This document shows, piece by piece, positions 19,665-28,153 of a stretch of DNA of 57,910 bases (its first letter is position 1; each line of letters begins with the position of its first letter). The notes beneath the pieces are model-generated. The model searched no databases. It saw only the letters and a program-made list of their open reading frames with translations, and was not told where the DNA came from. A program made the position numbers and the translations under genes. Where the stretch lies: positions 1 to 57,910 of the forward strand of contig JAAEZT010000006.1 of the NCBI GenBank assembly GCA_018222765.1, given 5' to 3'. The DNA is from a bacterium. Its GTDB lineage: Bacteria > Verrucomicrobiota > Verrucomicrobiia > Verrucomicrobiales > Akkermansiaceae.

Positions 19665-20582
19665 TTATGGTCGGGGAGTGATTACTGTTTTGCTGTAACG
19701 GTATCCATTCTGTTCGATGAATTTGGCCTTGGCCTCCGCACTCGCAAATGGACTATTCTTGAGAATTCGCAAACCCGGGTCCGAGATGACGGTAATACTC
19801 ATATCTACTGCGACTACCGAACCATTTTTGTATGGAACACTATCCCTTCCATTCGCTTTGATTCTGGTTCCGTTAATAATGAACTCCCTGACGGCATTCT
19901 GTCCTTTGGCAGTTGCCATGATAGGAATGCGCACTGTCTTCTTGTCATTATTCTCATCGATATACTCCACGACGAAAGTCACCGTCAGTTCATAAATATT
20001 TTCGCAAATAAAATCAACGGGCTCGTTTCCGGTCGATTTCGAACGAAATGCAACCTCAAGATCCTCCTCCCCGAGGAGTCCCCGAAATGTCTCATCAGGA
20101 TTAAGCAGGGCCCGATACATGACGAAAGTAGAGGTCTTCTCATCATCCCCTCCAAAAATTGGATCGGTGTATGCCAACTGGTAGGATACCGCACAAACGT
20201 CTCCCCCTTCATCGACGGATTCCTTACCAACCTCACCATTGTATCGATCAGCAGCAGCAGTGAAAAAAATCAAGCGCCCGGCATTTGGACTGGGCTGATC
20301 CTCGGGACCGACGTCGGTCGCCTTGGAATCTGCATGCAGCCATTCGAATTCATTGTTACGACGAAGAATCATCGATTCGAGATCGCTCCCAAGGGCATCA
20401 AGCATAATTTTTGCCTGACTCGCTGCCCTAATTTCTGTCCGAGCCCCTCTCCAGGCGTCGATTGCAGTGCCGGTAATGGTGATGGTCAAAGTGACCAACA
20501 CAATCGTGATCGTCATGGCGACTAAGAGCTCGGCCAAGGTGAAACCCTTTCGCCGAGTCGAATGGCGGGTGGAAATGATCAT
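19665..20582 (-). CDS. Prepilin-like protein, Verru_Chthon cassette protein C type
   Basis: A 305-residue protein with a type IV prepilin/pseudopilin N-terminus: a basic leader, then the cleavage site in KGFTLAELL, followed by a hydrophobic helix. The body is soluble with segments LDALGSDLESMILRRN and RLIFFTAAADRYNG, which I associate with the C member of the Verru_Chthon cassette. The helix would be processed by a prepilin peptidase and the protein assembled into, or capped onto, a pseudopilus. It follows the B and D members on the same strand. Function of the cassette is unknown to me; related genes occur in many copies in Verrucomicrobiota. Confidence 0.8.
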   Translation of the reverse strand: MIISTRHSTRRKGFTLAELLVAMTITIVLVTLTITITGTAIDAWRGARTEIRAASQAKIMLDALGSDLESMILRRNNEFEWLHADSKATDVGPEDQPSPNAGRLIFFTAAADRYNGEVGKESVDEGGDVCAVSYQLAYTDPIFGGDDEKTSTFVMYRALLNPDETFRGLLGEEDLEVAFRSKSTGNEPVDFICENIYELTVTFVVEYIDENNDKKTVRIPIMATAKGQNAVREFIINGTRIKANGRDSVPYKNGSVVAVDMSITVISDPGLRILKNSPFASAEAKAKFIEQNGYRYSKTVITPRP

Positions 20583-20604
20583 AACAATAGGGAATTAAAG
20601 AAAA

Positions 20605-21327
20605 CTAGCGACGAACTGTAAGATTCCGCGTGAACACCGGCTTGGTGAACCTCTCCGGATTGAACGCATTGGTCAGGAAATCGTAGGAAACCGTGGGAAG
20701 GGTGAAAAACTGAGCTTCATAGGCAATGACAGCTTCGGGATATTCATTCGGAGTGGCTGCAAAGTCTTCGCCCGGATCGTAGGGGTCAGTAATAACACCA
20801 ACCTCCTCGGCCACCCGTAATCCCTCTCCCTCAAAAATTAACTGGGTCATTTTTACAAAGAAGACTCTTCCATCGACAGCACCCAGATCATCTTCCAGAA
20901 GCGGATCATCAACTCGACGAACCATCGGCTGGATGACGTAATCCTCGCCGGCCAGTTGAATCTCTCCTCGATCGGTAGGCTCAAGCGTTCCATCAATGCG
21001 TATTTCCGCAGGATTACCCCGGTATTTATAAACCAATACTGTGCTCCCTCTCTCATGAGATCTGGAAATCCAATTCATTGCCTTGTAAAACGAGTTCCCG
21101 AGATAACGTTGCTCATCATCACCCTCCCTGACATTGGAAAGCTCCCTCTCAAGGGTCGTTTGAAGTCGACTGGCCTCATCGGCAGAAAGTGTTTTCCGAA
21201 TTACCGTTGCAGCTGGTCCGAAGACCGCCAAAAACCCAGTGATCAAGACAACCAGAATCCCCAACGCAATGACAGATTCCGCGAGGGTAAATCCTTTCAG
21301 ATGGGACTTTTTAAGATGCTTTTTCAT
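20605..21327 (-). CDS. Prepilin-like protein, Verru_Chthon cassette protein B type
   Basis: A 240-residue protein with a lysine-rich leader and prepilin cleavage motif KGFTLAESVIAL, followed by a 20-residue hydrophobic helix. The rest is soluble and resembles a minor pseudopilin, with RLQTTLERELSNVRE after the helix. The Ala-Glu-Ser sequence after the cleavage site and its place between D and C members fit the B protein of the cassette. Start ATG at 21327 follows the upstream gene after about 20 bases. Expected to be membrane-inserted and processed by a prepilin peptidase that is not encoded in this window. Confidence 0.8.
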   Translation of the reverse strand: MKKHLKKSHLKGFTLAESVIALGILVVLITGFLAVFGPAATVIRKTLSADEASRLQTTLERELSNVREGDDEQRYLGNSFYKAMNWISRSHERGSTVLVYKYRGNPAEIRIDGTLEPTDRGEIQLAGEDYVIQPMVRRVDDPLLEDDLGAVDGRVFFVKMTQLIFEGEGLRVAEEVGVITDPYDPGEDFAATPNEYPEAVIAYEAQFFTLPTVSYDFLTNAFNPERFTKPVFTRNLTVRR

Positions 21328-21347
21328 GATGACAAATAGTTGCGAAA

Positions 21348-22022
21348 TTAGCCTTCGCTATCGATTTGGTCGATGTCTCTGATCATTGAAGTGCTTCCAT
21401 TCCTCCAGATAACAAATCCTCCAATATTTCTCGTTTTTCCTAAAATCGCTCTTTCCTCGTTGTTGGGACGGGCCCCGTTTTCAAACACAAAGCTTGCGCC
21501 AGGAGTGGTGCAAATTCCCTGGGAATTGAACTCGATATAGTAACAATCCGCAGAATCAGAAGGGTCGTTGGACAACTGGAATCTATCCTTGGACCACTCA
21601 TCACCGGTCACGACTTCTTTCCTGCTACGCTCCGCACTAAAAAATACCTGGTCGGGCAAAAAAACCGGAACTCCTGATCGAGACCAAGTTTGACTTTCGA
21701 CGCCTGTCTCAGGGTCTATTTCGCGATAAACAACCATCATCAGCCGGCGATAACGACTCCGCTCAATCGGATCTTTGTCATTCAACTCCGAATGAATGAT
21801 CAGCCTCGCAGTTGTCCCCTTCCCTTTGGCAATACTCCGGGCAGAACTCACAAGCCCCTCTGCCAAGGCAATCCCGGAGGTAATTCCCTGACCTTTACCG
21901 ATTTTTGAAATTCCAACCGACGCCAGCGAGAGAAGAACGGCAATGATCGTCATCACGGCGAGCAACTCGACAAGGCTGAAGCCTTTCGAACCGATGCGGG
22001 TTCTGGATTTTGTCCTTAGCAT
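21348..22022 (-). CDS. Prepilin-like protein, Verru_Chthon cassette protein D type
   Basis: A 224-residue protein with prepilin motif KGFSLVELLAVMTIIAVL, which contains the conserved Glu at +5. The soluble domain begins with GIALAEGLVSSARSIAKGKGTTARL and contains RLMMVVYRE and AERSRKEVVTGDEW. It is the first gene of the three-gene set. Its features match the D member of the Verru_Chthon cassette as I recall it. The upstream gap to galE is short (about 66 bases), and this gap should hold the promoter unless galE and the cassette are one operon. Confidence 0.78.
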   Translation of the reverse strand: MLRTKSRTRIGSKGFSLVELLAVMTIIAVLLSLASVGISKIGKGQGITSGIALAEGLVSSARSIAKGKGTTARLIIHSELNDKDPIERSRYRRLMMVVYREIDPETGVESQTWSRSGVPVFLPDQVFFSAERSRKEVVTGDEWSKDRFQLSNDPSDSADCYYIEFNSQGICTTPGASFVFENGARPNNEERAILGKTRNIGGFVIWRNGSTSMIRDIDQIDSEG

Positions 22023-22088
22023 TTGATGGATAAGAGATCGGTCTTATACGGAGAGAGAGCAAGCAAAAAATTGTAGTTACACTGTAAA

Positions 22089-23093
22089 TCACTCCTTGAA
22101 ATGACCGCCATGCGGCGCAGACATCCACTGCCAGGCTGTTTCCACCATTGAACGCACCTTTGTGTGTTTCGCCTCCCACTCAAGAATTTCCTTTGCTAAT
22201 CTGGGATCTGCAACAAGTTGCGCCGGATCACCCGGACGCCGCTCCCCATACTTCACCGGCACCTTTCGCCCCGTAACTTCCTCGGCAATATCAATGATTT
22301 CTTTCACCGACACTCCAATTCCAGTCCCAAGATTGCAACGTAGCGACTCTCCTCCGCCGGCAAGATGCTTCACCGCCGCAACATGGGCCGTCGCCAGATC
22401 TTCCACATGAATATAGTCCCGAATACAAGTTCCGTCGGGGGTCTCATAATCAGTCCCAAAAACCGTAAGGTGCTCAATCCCTCCCTGCGCCGCCTGGAGA
22501 ACGAGAGGAATAAGGTGGGTCTCCGGATTGTGATCCTCTCCGATCTTGCCGTCCGAGGAGCACCCACTTGCGTTGAAATAGCGTAGCGCGACACTTTTTA
22601 GGTTAAAAGCTTCATCACAATCCTCCAGGATCCACTCAACCATGAGCTTACTCCTGCCATAGGGATTGATCGGACTCTGGGGATGATCCTCTGTAAGAGG
22701 GATCCTCCGGGGTTCCCCATAAGTGGCGCAGGTCGAAGAAAAGACAAAAGCCTGACAATCAAACTCAGCCATCACCTCAAGAAGAGTCAAAGGCTCCGCG
22801 GTATTGTTGCGATAATACTTCAACGGGTCGGTCACCGATTCCCCAACATAGGCGAAAGCAGCAAAGTGAATAACAGCTACGAACTGGTGCTCCCTGAACA
22901 AGCGCCTCAAGAGCTCCCGATCCCCCACTGCGCCCTCAACGAAAACGACCTCGTCATCGACAATGGCACCACGATGCCCGTATACGAGATTATCAAGGAC
23001 CACCACCTTGTAGCCCTCTGAGTTCAGCAAGCGAACCGTATGCGATCCAATATATCCGGCTCCCCCTGCGACAAGAATTGACTGAGATCCCAT
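22089..23093 (-). CDS. galE: UDP-glucose 4-epimerase
   Basis: A 334-residue extended SDR enzyme. The start is the ATG at 23093, preceded by AAGAAGG; a TTG at 23111 is less likely. Motifs: NAD-binding GGAGYIGSHTVRLL, VVLDNLVYGHRGA, a catalytic Ser in SSTCATYG, Tyr-x-x-x-Lys in YGRSK, and the sugar site LRYFNASG. It interconverts UDP-glucose and UDP-galactose for exopolysaccharide or galactose use. The TCATYG segment differs a little from the commoner SATVYG. Length is complete. Confidence 0.95.
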   Translation of the reverse strand: MGSQSILVAGGAGYIGSHTVRLLNSEGYKVVVLDNLVYGHRGAIVDDEVVFVEGAVGDRELLRRLFREHQFVAVIHFAAFAYVGESVTDPLKYYRNNTAEPLTLLEVMAEFDCQAFVFSSTCATYGEPRRIPLTEDHPQSPINPYGRSKLMVEWILEDCDEAFNLKSVALRYFNASGCSSDGKIGEDHNPETHLIPLVLQAAQGGIEHLTVFGTDYETPDGTCIRDYIHVEDLATAHVAAVKHLAGGGESLRCNLGTGIGVSVKEIIDIAEEVTGRKVPVKYGERRPGDPAQLVADPRLAKEILEWEAKHTKVRSMVETAWQWMSAPHGGHFKE

Positions 23094-23149
23094 AAACCTT
23101 CTTATAGTCAATCAGTGCCTGCTCTGACCGTCAACCACTGAGAAGTTCC

Positions 23150-23920
23150 CTAGCGCAATTTCACCAAAATTTTCGATTGATTTCGCATTCTCACTAAATC
23201 CTCCAAGGTCAACAGTTTTGGGAAAAACCTTGGAATCGAGACCCAACCAATCAAGCCCCCGGCAAAATGCAACAAGTGGGCGATTTGAAACAATCCCTGC
23301 CCCAGTAGATCAACCAAGCCCCCTCCCAAATCACTTAGAAAGGGAATCCCCAATGAGGGCGTCGCCACAAAAAGAAGCGCACTCGCAATCAAAATCCCCT
23401 TAGCCAGATTGTTGGCCGAAACCGGAATCAAAAGCATTCGTGAACCTGGAGAGAGGGCGAAATAAGCTAACAAAAGACCCATAATTCCTCCCGACGCTCC
23501 CACCAGAGGGTCTCTGGGCATCCCGTCGAAAACGGCTTGAGCGGAAATATGAATCAATCCCGAACCGATACTCACCGCCAAAAAAAAGACCAAGACCCTG
23601 GAACTGCTCAGGACATGACTCAAGCGGGCACAGCTGTAGTAAAATAAAATCACGTTAAGAACGAGATGTCCCCAATTTCCATGAAGCCAAAAATACGTAA
23701 ATAGCTGCCAGACATGGCCGGACGAAACGCCCTCCCAGGTCAGTCCCAGCTGGATATAAAGCGATCTCAACCCTCCTCCCGCTCCATCGGGAAAAACACC
23801 CCCCGTCAACATTACCACGATATGGATAATAACCATCGCAACCGACCCGATCGTTGCACAATTGAGTCCCGGCGCCTGAAGCAATACCCACTTTCCCTTT
23901 CCTTCGTCCGATTTATCCAT
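23150..23920 (-). CDS. Rhomboid-family intramembrane serine protease
   Basis: About 256 residues from the ATG at 23920 (MDKSDEGKGKW); a GTG at 23941 would add seven residues. Six or so membrane helices are visible. The rhomboid motifs are HGNWGHLVLN (loop and helix 2), GASGG with the nucleophile Ser, and HLLHFAGGL with the catalytic His. Together they form the Ser-His dyad, so the enzyme should be active. The substrate is unknown. The C-terminus ends in a basic cytoplasmic tail (MRNQSKILVKLR). It lies upstream of galE on the same strand, with about 57 bases in between. Confidence 0.9.
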   Translation of the reverse strand: MDKSDEGKGKWVLLQAPGLNCATIGSVAMVIIHIVVMLTGGVFPDGAGGGLRSLYIQLGLTWEGVSSGHVWQLFTYFWLHGNWGHLVLNVILFYYSCARLSHVLSSSRVLVFFLAVSIGSGLIHISAQAVFDGMPRDPLVGASGGIMGLLLAYFALSPGSRMLLIPVSANNLAKGILIASALLFVATPSLGIPFLSDLGGGLVDLLGQGLFQIAHLLHFAGGLIGWVSIPRFFPKLLTLEDLVRMRNQSKILVKLR

Positions 23921-24071
23921 CTTTCTTGTGCTGACGACCACTCAGTAGGCGATTTGCTCACCGAAATCTAACTTAATCATGGATGTTTCCTTTTTTAGGG
24001 CCAATCAAAATAAATCCCGGGAAATTCTCGCGACTCGCGGCCAATCCTCTGGTTAACTCCCCCGAAGATTC

Positions 24072-24659
24072 ATGGGGGAGACTGAGGATGCCAATGATGA
24101 AGACGTAGCTTGGATGGCCCGCATCGCAAAAGGCGACGACCAAGCCTTCCGTCTCCTCGTGGAAAAACATCAAGGCGCAGTCATTGGAACTGTGGCCAAA
24201 ATGACCAACGGCTCCGCCGATACCGAAGACATCGCCCAACAAGTCTTCCTCCGAATTTGGAAATCAGCCAAACGCTACCAACCGACGGCCAAATTCACGA
24301 CCTTCCTCTTCACCGTCACCCGAAATCTCGTTTTCAACGAAACGGCCAAGAAATCCCGACGAAAAGAATCTTCCATGGAAGAGCAAGAGGGCGACTGGCA
24401 TCGCTCAGTCGCCTATTCAGACAAAACTTCCCAACCCGACCAAAAGCTCGCCCAGTTGGAAATGAAAGAGATCGTCGACAACGCCATTGCCCGGCTTCCT
24501 GAAAAACAGAGGCTCGCTGTGATTCTTCGTCGCTATGAGCAAATGCCCTACGAGGAAATGGCCACGGTCCTCGAACTCTCGGTTCCCGCCGTGAAGAGCC
24601 AACTCTTCCGCGCTCGTAATAGCCTCCGCGAAATGCTCTCAGAATACCTCAAGGATTAG
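24072..24659 (+). CDS. ECF RNA polymerase sigma factor
   Basis: A 195-residue sigma-70 factor of ECF type. Region 2 runs from about residue 20 to 90 (AFRLLVEKHQGAVIGTVAKM, ADTEDIAQQVFLRIWK, TFLFTVTRNLVFN). Region 4 is about 135-190 (ARLPEKQRLAVILRRYEQMPYEEMA and VPAVKSQLFRARNSLREML). The start ATG at 24072 follows GGGAGA-rich sequence only partly suitable as ribosome site. No anti-sigma gene lies next to it: the neighbour is convergent, overlapping by 11 bases. Its control must therefore lie elsewhere or be transcriptional. Confidence 0.92.
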   Translation: MGETEDANDEDVAWMARIAKGDDQAFRLLVEKHQGAVIGTVAKMTNGSADTEDIAQQVFLRIWKSAKRYQPTAKFTTFLFTVTRNLVFNETAKKSRRKESSMEEQEGDWHRSVAYSDKTSQPDQKLAQLEMKEIVDNAIARLPEKQRLAVILRRYEQMPYEEMATVLELSVPAVKSQLFRARNSLREMLSEYLKD

Positions 24660-25212
24660 GAATCACCGGCTTCGGAGCATCAGTAATCGGTCCCCACTCC
24701 AATTCCCCCATTTCGATTTTCTGTATTTCGTATGCGTATACCGCATCCTCATTTCGAGGATCAATTGTAACGGCCAGATCGATCAAACAGCGCGCCAACA
24801 ATCGATTTACATTTCCCTTCTGCTGATAAAGAAATTCAGCGCGCGTGACAAACAAGGTCGCCAATGTCTTGGGGCCGTATTGCACCTCAAGAGTTGTGGG
24901 CATCAACCCCTTCTCTAATTGAAATTTAAGAATCACCGCACGCTTATTTCGAGGCGACAGGTGCATTGCCACAGCCAGCGCCTTCCGGGCAAAGCCGAGG
25001 GAGTCCTGATTCGCCTTCATACGCACAATCTCATTCGCCGTGAAAATAGCCAAATTGGTCGCATAAGCATCCTTCTCCCGGTCGTTCATCCCGGCTTCCT
25101 TAAAAATACTTTCTCTTACGATCGGAGCCTTAAATTCAAAGGCACGCTTTTCCTGTGCCCCGAGAGCAAAACAAAAAAGTGAAAATAAGGACACTTGCCC
25201 AATCAGACGCAT
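24649..25212 (-). CDS. Small secreted protein, repeat-like helical, unknown function
   Basis: I start at the ATG at 25212, which gives a signal peptide (MRLIGQVSLFSLFCFALGAQ); the frame upstream to 25488 is the antisense of the next gene. The 187-residue product has no domain I recognise by name. The mature part is helical with TPR-like spacing (FARKALAVAMHLSPRNKRAVILKF and LLARCLIDLAVTIDPRNEDAVYAY), so a short TPR-like solenoid is plausible. Ends in prolines (APKPVIPNP). Divergent from the cyclo-ligase with only 19 bases between the two starts. Confidence 0.6.
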   Translation of the reverse strand: MRLIGQVSLFSLFCFALGAQEKRAFEFKAPIVRESIFKEAGMNDREKDAYATNLAIFTANEIVRMKANQDSLGFARKALAVAMHLSPRNKRAVILKFQLEKGLMPTTLEVQYGPKTLATLFVTRAEFLYQQKGNVNRLLARCLIDLAVTIDPRNEDAVYAYEIQKIEMGELEWGPITDAPKPVIPNP

Positions 25213-25231
25213 AAACTGTATTGTCCTCACG

Positions 25232-25804
25232 ATGTCAATAAACGCAAGCGCCAAGGACGAACTCCGCTCTGCGATCCGATCATCGCTTGCAAAAATTCCT
25301 TCGCCTACATTGCGAGCTGCGTCCACGGAGATATCGCGCTCCATCCCTCTAGAAAGCGGAACAAACTGTGCCCTGTTTTCCGGAACCCCCTGCGAACCCC
25401 AACTCCTCTCCCTTCTTTCCAACGAAAAAATCCAATGGTTTCTCCCAAGAGTCACCGGACTTGGGTCGATGACCTTCCACGAGGTCACTAGTCACTGTAA
25501 TCTGACCATCGGAAAGTTTGGTATTTTAGAACCCCTGCCATCCGCCCCCCAAATCCCCCCCGAAAATCTCGATACCCTGATCTGCCCGGGAATCGCTTTC
25601 TCACCATCAGGGATACGACTTGGCCAGGGAGGTGGATACTACGACCGCTATCTCGCAAAGACCATCAAAGCTCGTCTAATAGGTGTGGCCTTCGACCTTC
25701 AAATTCAGGATATGCTCCCAAGCGACCCCCATGACATTGCCATGCATGAAATCATTTCTGAGTCCCGACACCTCAGGGTATCGAATCCGGGACAACCAGA
25801 TTGA
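25232..25804 (+). CDS. 5-formyltetrahydrofolate cyclo-ligase
   Basis: A 190-residue enzyme of the 5-FTHF cyclo-ligase (MTHFS/YgfA) family. The N-terminus has KDELRSAIRSSLAKIP, and the diagnostic C-terminal motif is PGIAFSPSGIRLGQGGGYYDRYL (core GIRLGQGGGYYDRY), which binds ATP phosphate and folate. It converts 5-formyl-THF with ATP to 5,10-methenyl-THF. Length is normal. Its 3' end overlaps the convergent apaG gene by 32 bases. The start ATG has no clear Shine-Dalgarno, and its promoter must overlap the neighbour's 5' end. Confidence 0.92.
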   Translation: MSINASAKDELRSAIRSSLAKIPSPTLRAASTEISRSIPLESGTNCALFSGTPCEPQLLSLLSNEKIQWFLPRVTGLGSMTFHEVTSHCNLTIGKFGILEPLPSAPQIPPENLDTLICPGIAFSPSGIRLGQGGGYYDRYLAKTIKARLIGVAFDLQIQDMLPSDPHDIAMHEIISESRHLRVSNPGQPD

Positions 25805-26162
25805 AGCCCGGAATGCTAACTCTGACTTTCGCGCCATGTTCCGAAGTTCCAAAAAAAGAACCACTCACTCGACTGTTTTTCCCAATAACGTGGTAGGAAT
25901 TATAAGAGAATCGTTCTCCCGGAAGTAAAAACGGGTTTTCGCCAACGACGCCACTCCCTTCAACCACCATCATCTCTCCCGTGACATCCTTCAAAATCCA
26001 CTTCCGCCCCCAAATGGTAAGAGCCTCGTTCGAGTCGTTGATGATCGAGATAAAGTAAACAAAGGGGTAAGGCCTCTCTTCCGGAGCCTCAAGATTCGGA
26101 TTGTAGATCACCTCTTCAACCTCGACTCTTAGTCCTAAAATTTCCTGATACCCCTCTGGCAC
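25773..26162 (-). CDS. apaG: ApaG domain protein
   Basis: A 129-residue ApaG/DUF525 protein. The family fingerprint is seen in FVYFISIINDSNEALTIWGRKWILKD, of which the core is NDSNEALTIWGRKW, and in GENPFLLPGERFSYNSYHVI and SGSFFGTSEHG. ApaG folds as a fibronectin-III-like beta sandwich. It is linked genetically to apaH and to cation and stress tolerance, with biochemical role unclear. Length is normal. It overlaps the end of the convergent cyclo-ligase gene by 32 bases. Confidence 0.9.
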   Translation of the reverse strand: MPEGYQEILGLRVEVEEVIYNPNLEAPEERPYPFVYFISIINDSNEALTIWGRKWILKDVTGEMMVVEGSGVVGENPFLLPGERFSYNSYHVIGKNSRVSGSFFGTSEHGAKVRVSIPGFNLVVPDSIP

Positions 26163-26216
26163 GACTGCAGATTAGCCATCAGAAGGCACTCGGCAAGCCC
26201 ATCTATCTTCAGCTAA

Positions 26217-26405
26217 ATTGCACAATCCCGTCCCTTCCCTAGCGATATCCTTTCCCTGTTCAGCCGCCCATCTTTCCTCATTCTCTTACTCCCTCGATTT
26301 CTGGTCCCACTTTTGGTCATTGGCCTCTCACAATTTTTCTCAGCCGCCGCCGACTGGGAAAGCCAGGCTATTTTCCCAAAAAACGAGGCGCTTCCAGCCG
26401 ATTAG
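26217..26405 (+). other. Candidate small membrane or secreted protein without standard start
   Basis: A reading frame opens after the TAA at 26214-26216 and ends at TAG 26403-26405, sharing the tetranucleotide TTAG with the convergent dehydrogenase. It reads as a signal-peptide-like sequence (SRPSFLILLLPRFLVPLLVI then FSAAADWESQ) and a 20-residue polar tail. There is no ATG; only a TTG at 26313 in the same frame. It may be a real small gene with an unusual start, a 3' remnant, or chance. Confidence 0.2.
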
Positions 26406-27289
26406 GAAGAATGGCGTCCGGGGAAGGTCAGTTCGGCGATGCCGGACTTGTCCAATTCACCGAGGCCTTCGGAAACCATCTTGTCGTATTGCGCTTTGGT
26501 GGCGTCATTGACGGGAAGTGAAACTCCAAGACCATTGGCAATATCTTGGGCAATCCCGGAATCCTTGGCAGCGTGTTCAGCAGAGAACCAGCATTCGTGA
26601 TCGCGATCACGCATGTCTTCCGCATCGGTCTCTAGAACACGACTATTCGCGCCGGTCTGTGAGAAGATATTACAGATCAGATCGATATCGATTCCCAGGG
26701 CGCTGGCGAGACCAAGACCTTCGGCGAGGCCGGCGGTATTGATGTTCATCACCATGTTTACGAGAGCCTTCACTTCGGCCGCTTTGCCAATTTCACCGCA
26801 GAGGCTGAGATTCACGGAGAGCTGGTCGAGGATCTCCTTGTGAGTATTGAAAACCTCTTCGTCTCCACCAATCATGAGGAAAAGCGACCCTTCGCGGGCC
26901 TGTGAAATTGAGGAAGCCATCGCTCCCTCAAGAACATCGGCATCGACAGCTTTACCGGCAGCATAAACCTCTTTGTGAATACCAGGCGATAAAGTCGCGC
27001 AGTTGATAAAGGTCTTTCCGGAGGAGTCAACGAGGAGGTTGTCTCCGTCACCAAGGAAGATAGCTCGCATTGCGTTGTCGTTAGTGACGACAGTGAAGAT
27101 GATCTCTGCCGCTTCGGTCACCTCGGCAAGAGTGGTGCAATCCTTTGCTCCCAGCTCTGCGGCGATCTCGGCAGAAGCCTCTTTGTTGACATCATAAACA
27201 GCGGTGATGTCATGTCCGCAATCAAGTTGAAGATGACGGGCCATATTGGCTCCCATTCGGCCGACGCCGACAAATGCTACTTTACTCAT
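26402..27289 (-). CDS. NAD(P)-dependent 3-hydroxyisobutyrate dehydrogenase-family oxidoreductase
   Basis: A 295-residue beta-hydroxyacid dehydrogenase. The N-terminal Rossmann motif is VAFVGVGRMGANMARHLQ. The substrate motif appears as DADVLEGAMASSISQAREGSLFLMIGGD (core VLEGAMASSISQAREG), and the catalytic Lys lies in AEVKALVNMVM near residue 175. Members include 3-hydroxyisobutyrate, tartronate semialdehyde and glyoxylate/succinic semialdehyde reductases; the substrate cannot be fixed by eye. It is the last of a three-gene run after the metallo-hydrolase (27-base gap). Confidence 0.9.
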   Translation of the reverse strand: MSKVAFVGVGRMGANMARHLQLDCGHDITAVYDVNKEASAEIAAELGAKDCTTLAEVTEAAEIIFTVVTNDNAMRAIFLGDGDNLLVDSSGKTFINCATLSPGIHKEVYAAGKAVDADVLEGAMASSISQAREGSLFLMIGGDEEVFNTHKEILDQLSVNLSLCGEIGKAAEVKALVNMVMNINTAGLAEGLGLASALGIDIDLICNIFSQTGANSRVLETDAEDMRDRDHECWFSAEHAAKDSGIAQDIANGLGVSLPVNDATKAQYDKMVSEGLGELDKSGIAELTFPGRHSS

Positions 27290-27316
27290 GAGTTCGGTTA
27301 TTAGGTTGGTGGTTTT

Positions 27317-28138
27317 TTATTTGAATTCTGGAAAGAAGGGATTGTGGGCTTTTTCTTCCCCCACGGAAGTCATGGGACCATGTCCCGGGCAGATTACGGT
27401 CTGATCTTCGAGAGTGAAAATCTGTTCACGATTTGTAGCAAGCGCATCTTTGAAGGAAACGACCCCTCCACCCATCGATTGGGCAAAAAGAGCGTCACCG
27501 ACAACTGCAACCGGACGATCGAGACCATGAACAACGTATGTCGTTCCCGCAGGTGAATGCCCCCAAGTAAGACGCGTGGAAACACGAAGTGTTCCGATGG
27601 AAAATGTATCACCGGCAGCAAAACGCTCGGCTCCAGCGACGGGTTCCTTTCCATTCACGAGAACTCGAATCCCGGGATTTGCCGCAATCACTTTATCCCG
27701 ATCGATAATGTGATCAATATGGGTGTGCGTAATGAAGAGCGTCTTGATTTCAACGCCTAATTCCTTCGCTGCCGCAAGTGCAGGATCCGCGTTGGCTCCA
27801 GTGTCAAAGAGCGCCGCCTCCCTCGTTTGCGCATCCCAAATCAAGTAAGCGTTCACGGTCATTTCACCATCGAAATCAGTGTTGAACTGCTTGAGTCCAC
27901 CGAGCTTAACATCCTCCGGACGCCAGGAACGATTACCTAGTTCGACAAGGCTATCCGCATCGAGGCCCAGCGAAGGAGCCACCGCCCGCACTGCGTCTTC
28001 ATTGAAAACACCATCCTTCAACTTCGTAATAACGTCTTCGTTCACATTGGTGAGAAAAGACAACACACCGTCAGCCATCCCCGTTCCCCGGAGAGTCTTG
28101 CCGATGACGTCTTCAAAAAAATCTTCTAATTCTATCAT
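27317..28138 (-). CDS. Metallo-beta-lactamase-fold hydrolase
   Basis: A 273-residue MBL-fold enzyme. The metal site is ITHTHIDHIID (HxHxDH), with a further GHSPAGT, VVGDALF and CPGHGPMT. These are the five usual MBL metal-binding segments. The N-terminal 85 residues are an extra helical region (AVAPSLGLDADSLVELGNRSW). The nearest types in memory are glyoxalase-II-like hydrolases or persulfide dioxygenase-like proteins; the substrate is undetermined. It sits between the beta-propeller gene and the dehydrogenase gene on the same strand, with 15 and 27-base gaps, so is probably cotranscribed. Confidence 0.85.
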   Translation of the reverse strand: MIELEDFFEDVIGKTLRGTGMADGVLSFLTNVNEDVITKLKDGVFNEDAVRAVAPSLGLDADSLVELGNRSWRPEDVKLGGLKQFNTDFDGEMTVNAYLIWDAQTREAALFDTGANADPALAAAKELGVEIKTLFITHTHIDHIIDRDKVIAANPGIRVLVNGKEPVAGAERFAAGDTFSIGTLRVSTRLTWGHSPAGTTYVVHGLDRPVAVVGDALFAQSMGGGVVSFKDALATNREQIFTLEDQTVICPGHGPMTSVGEEKAHNPFFPEFK

Positions 28139-28153
28139 GATTATTGGAGTAAA

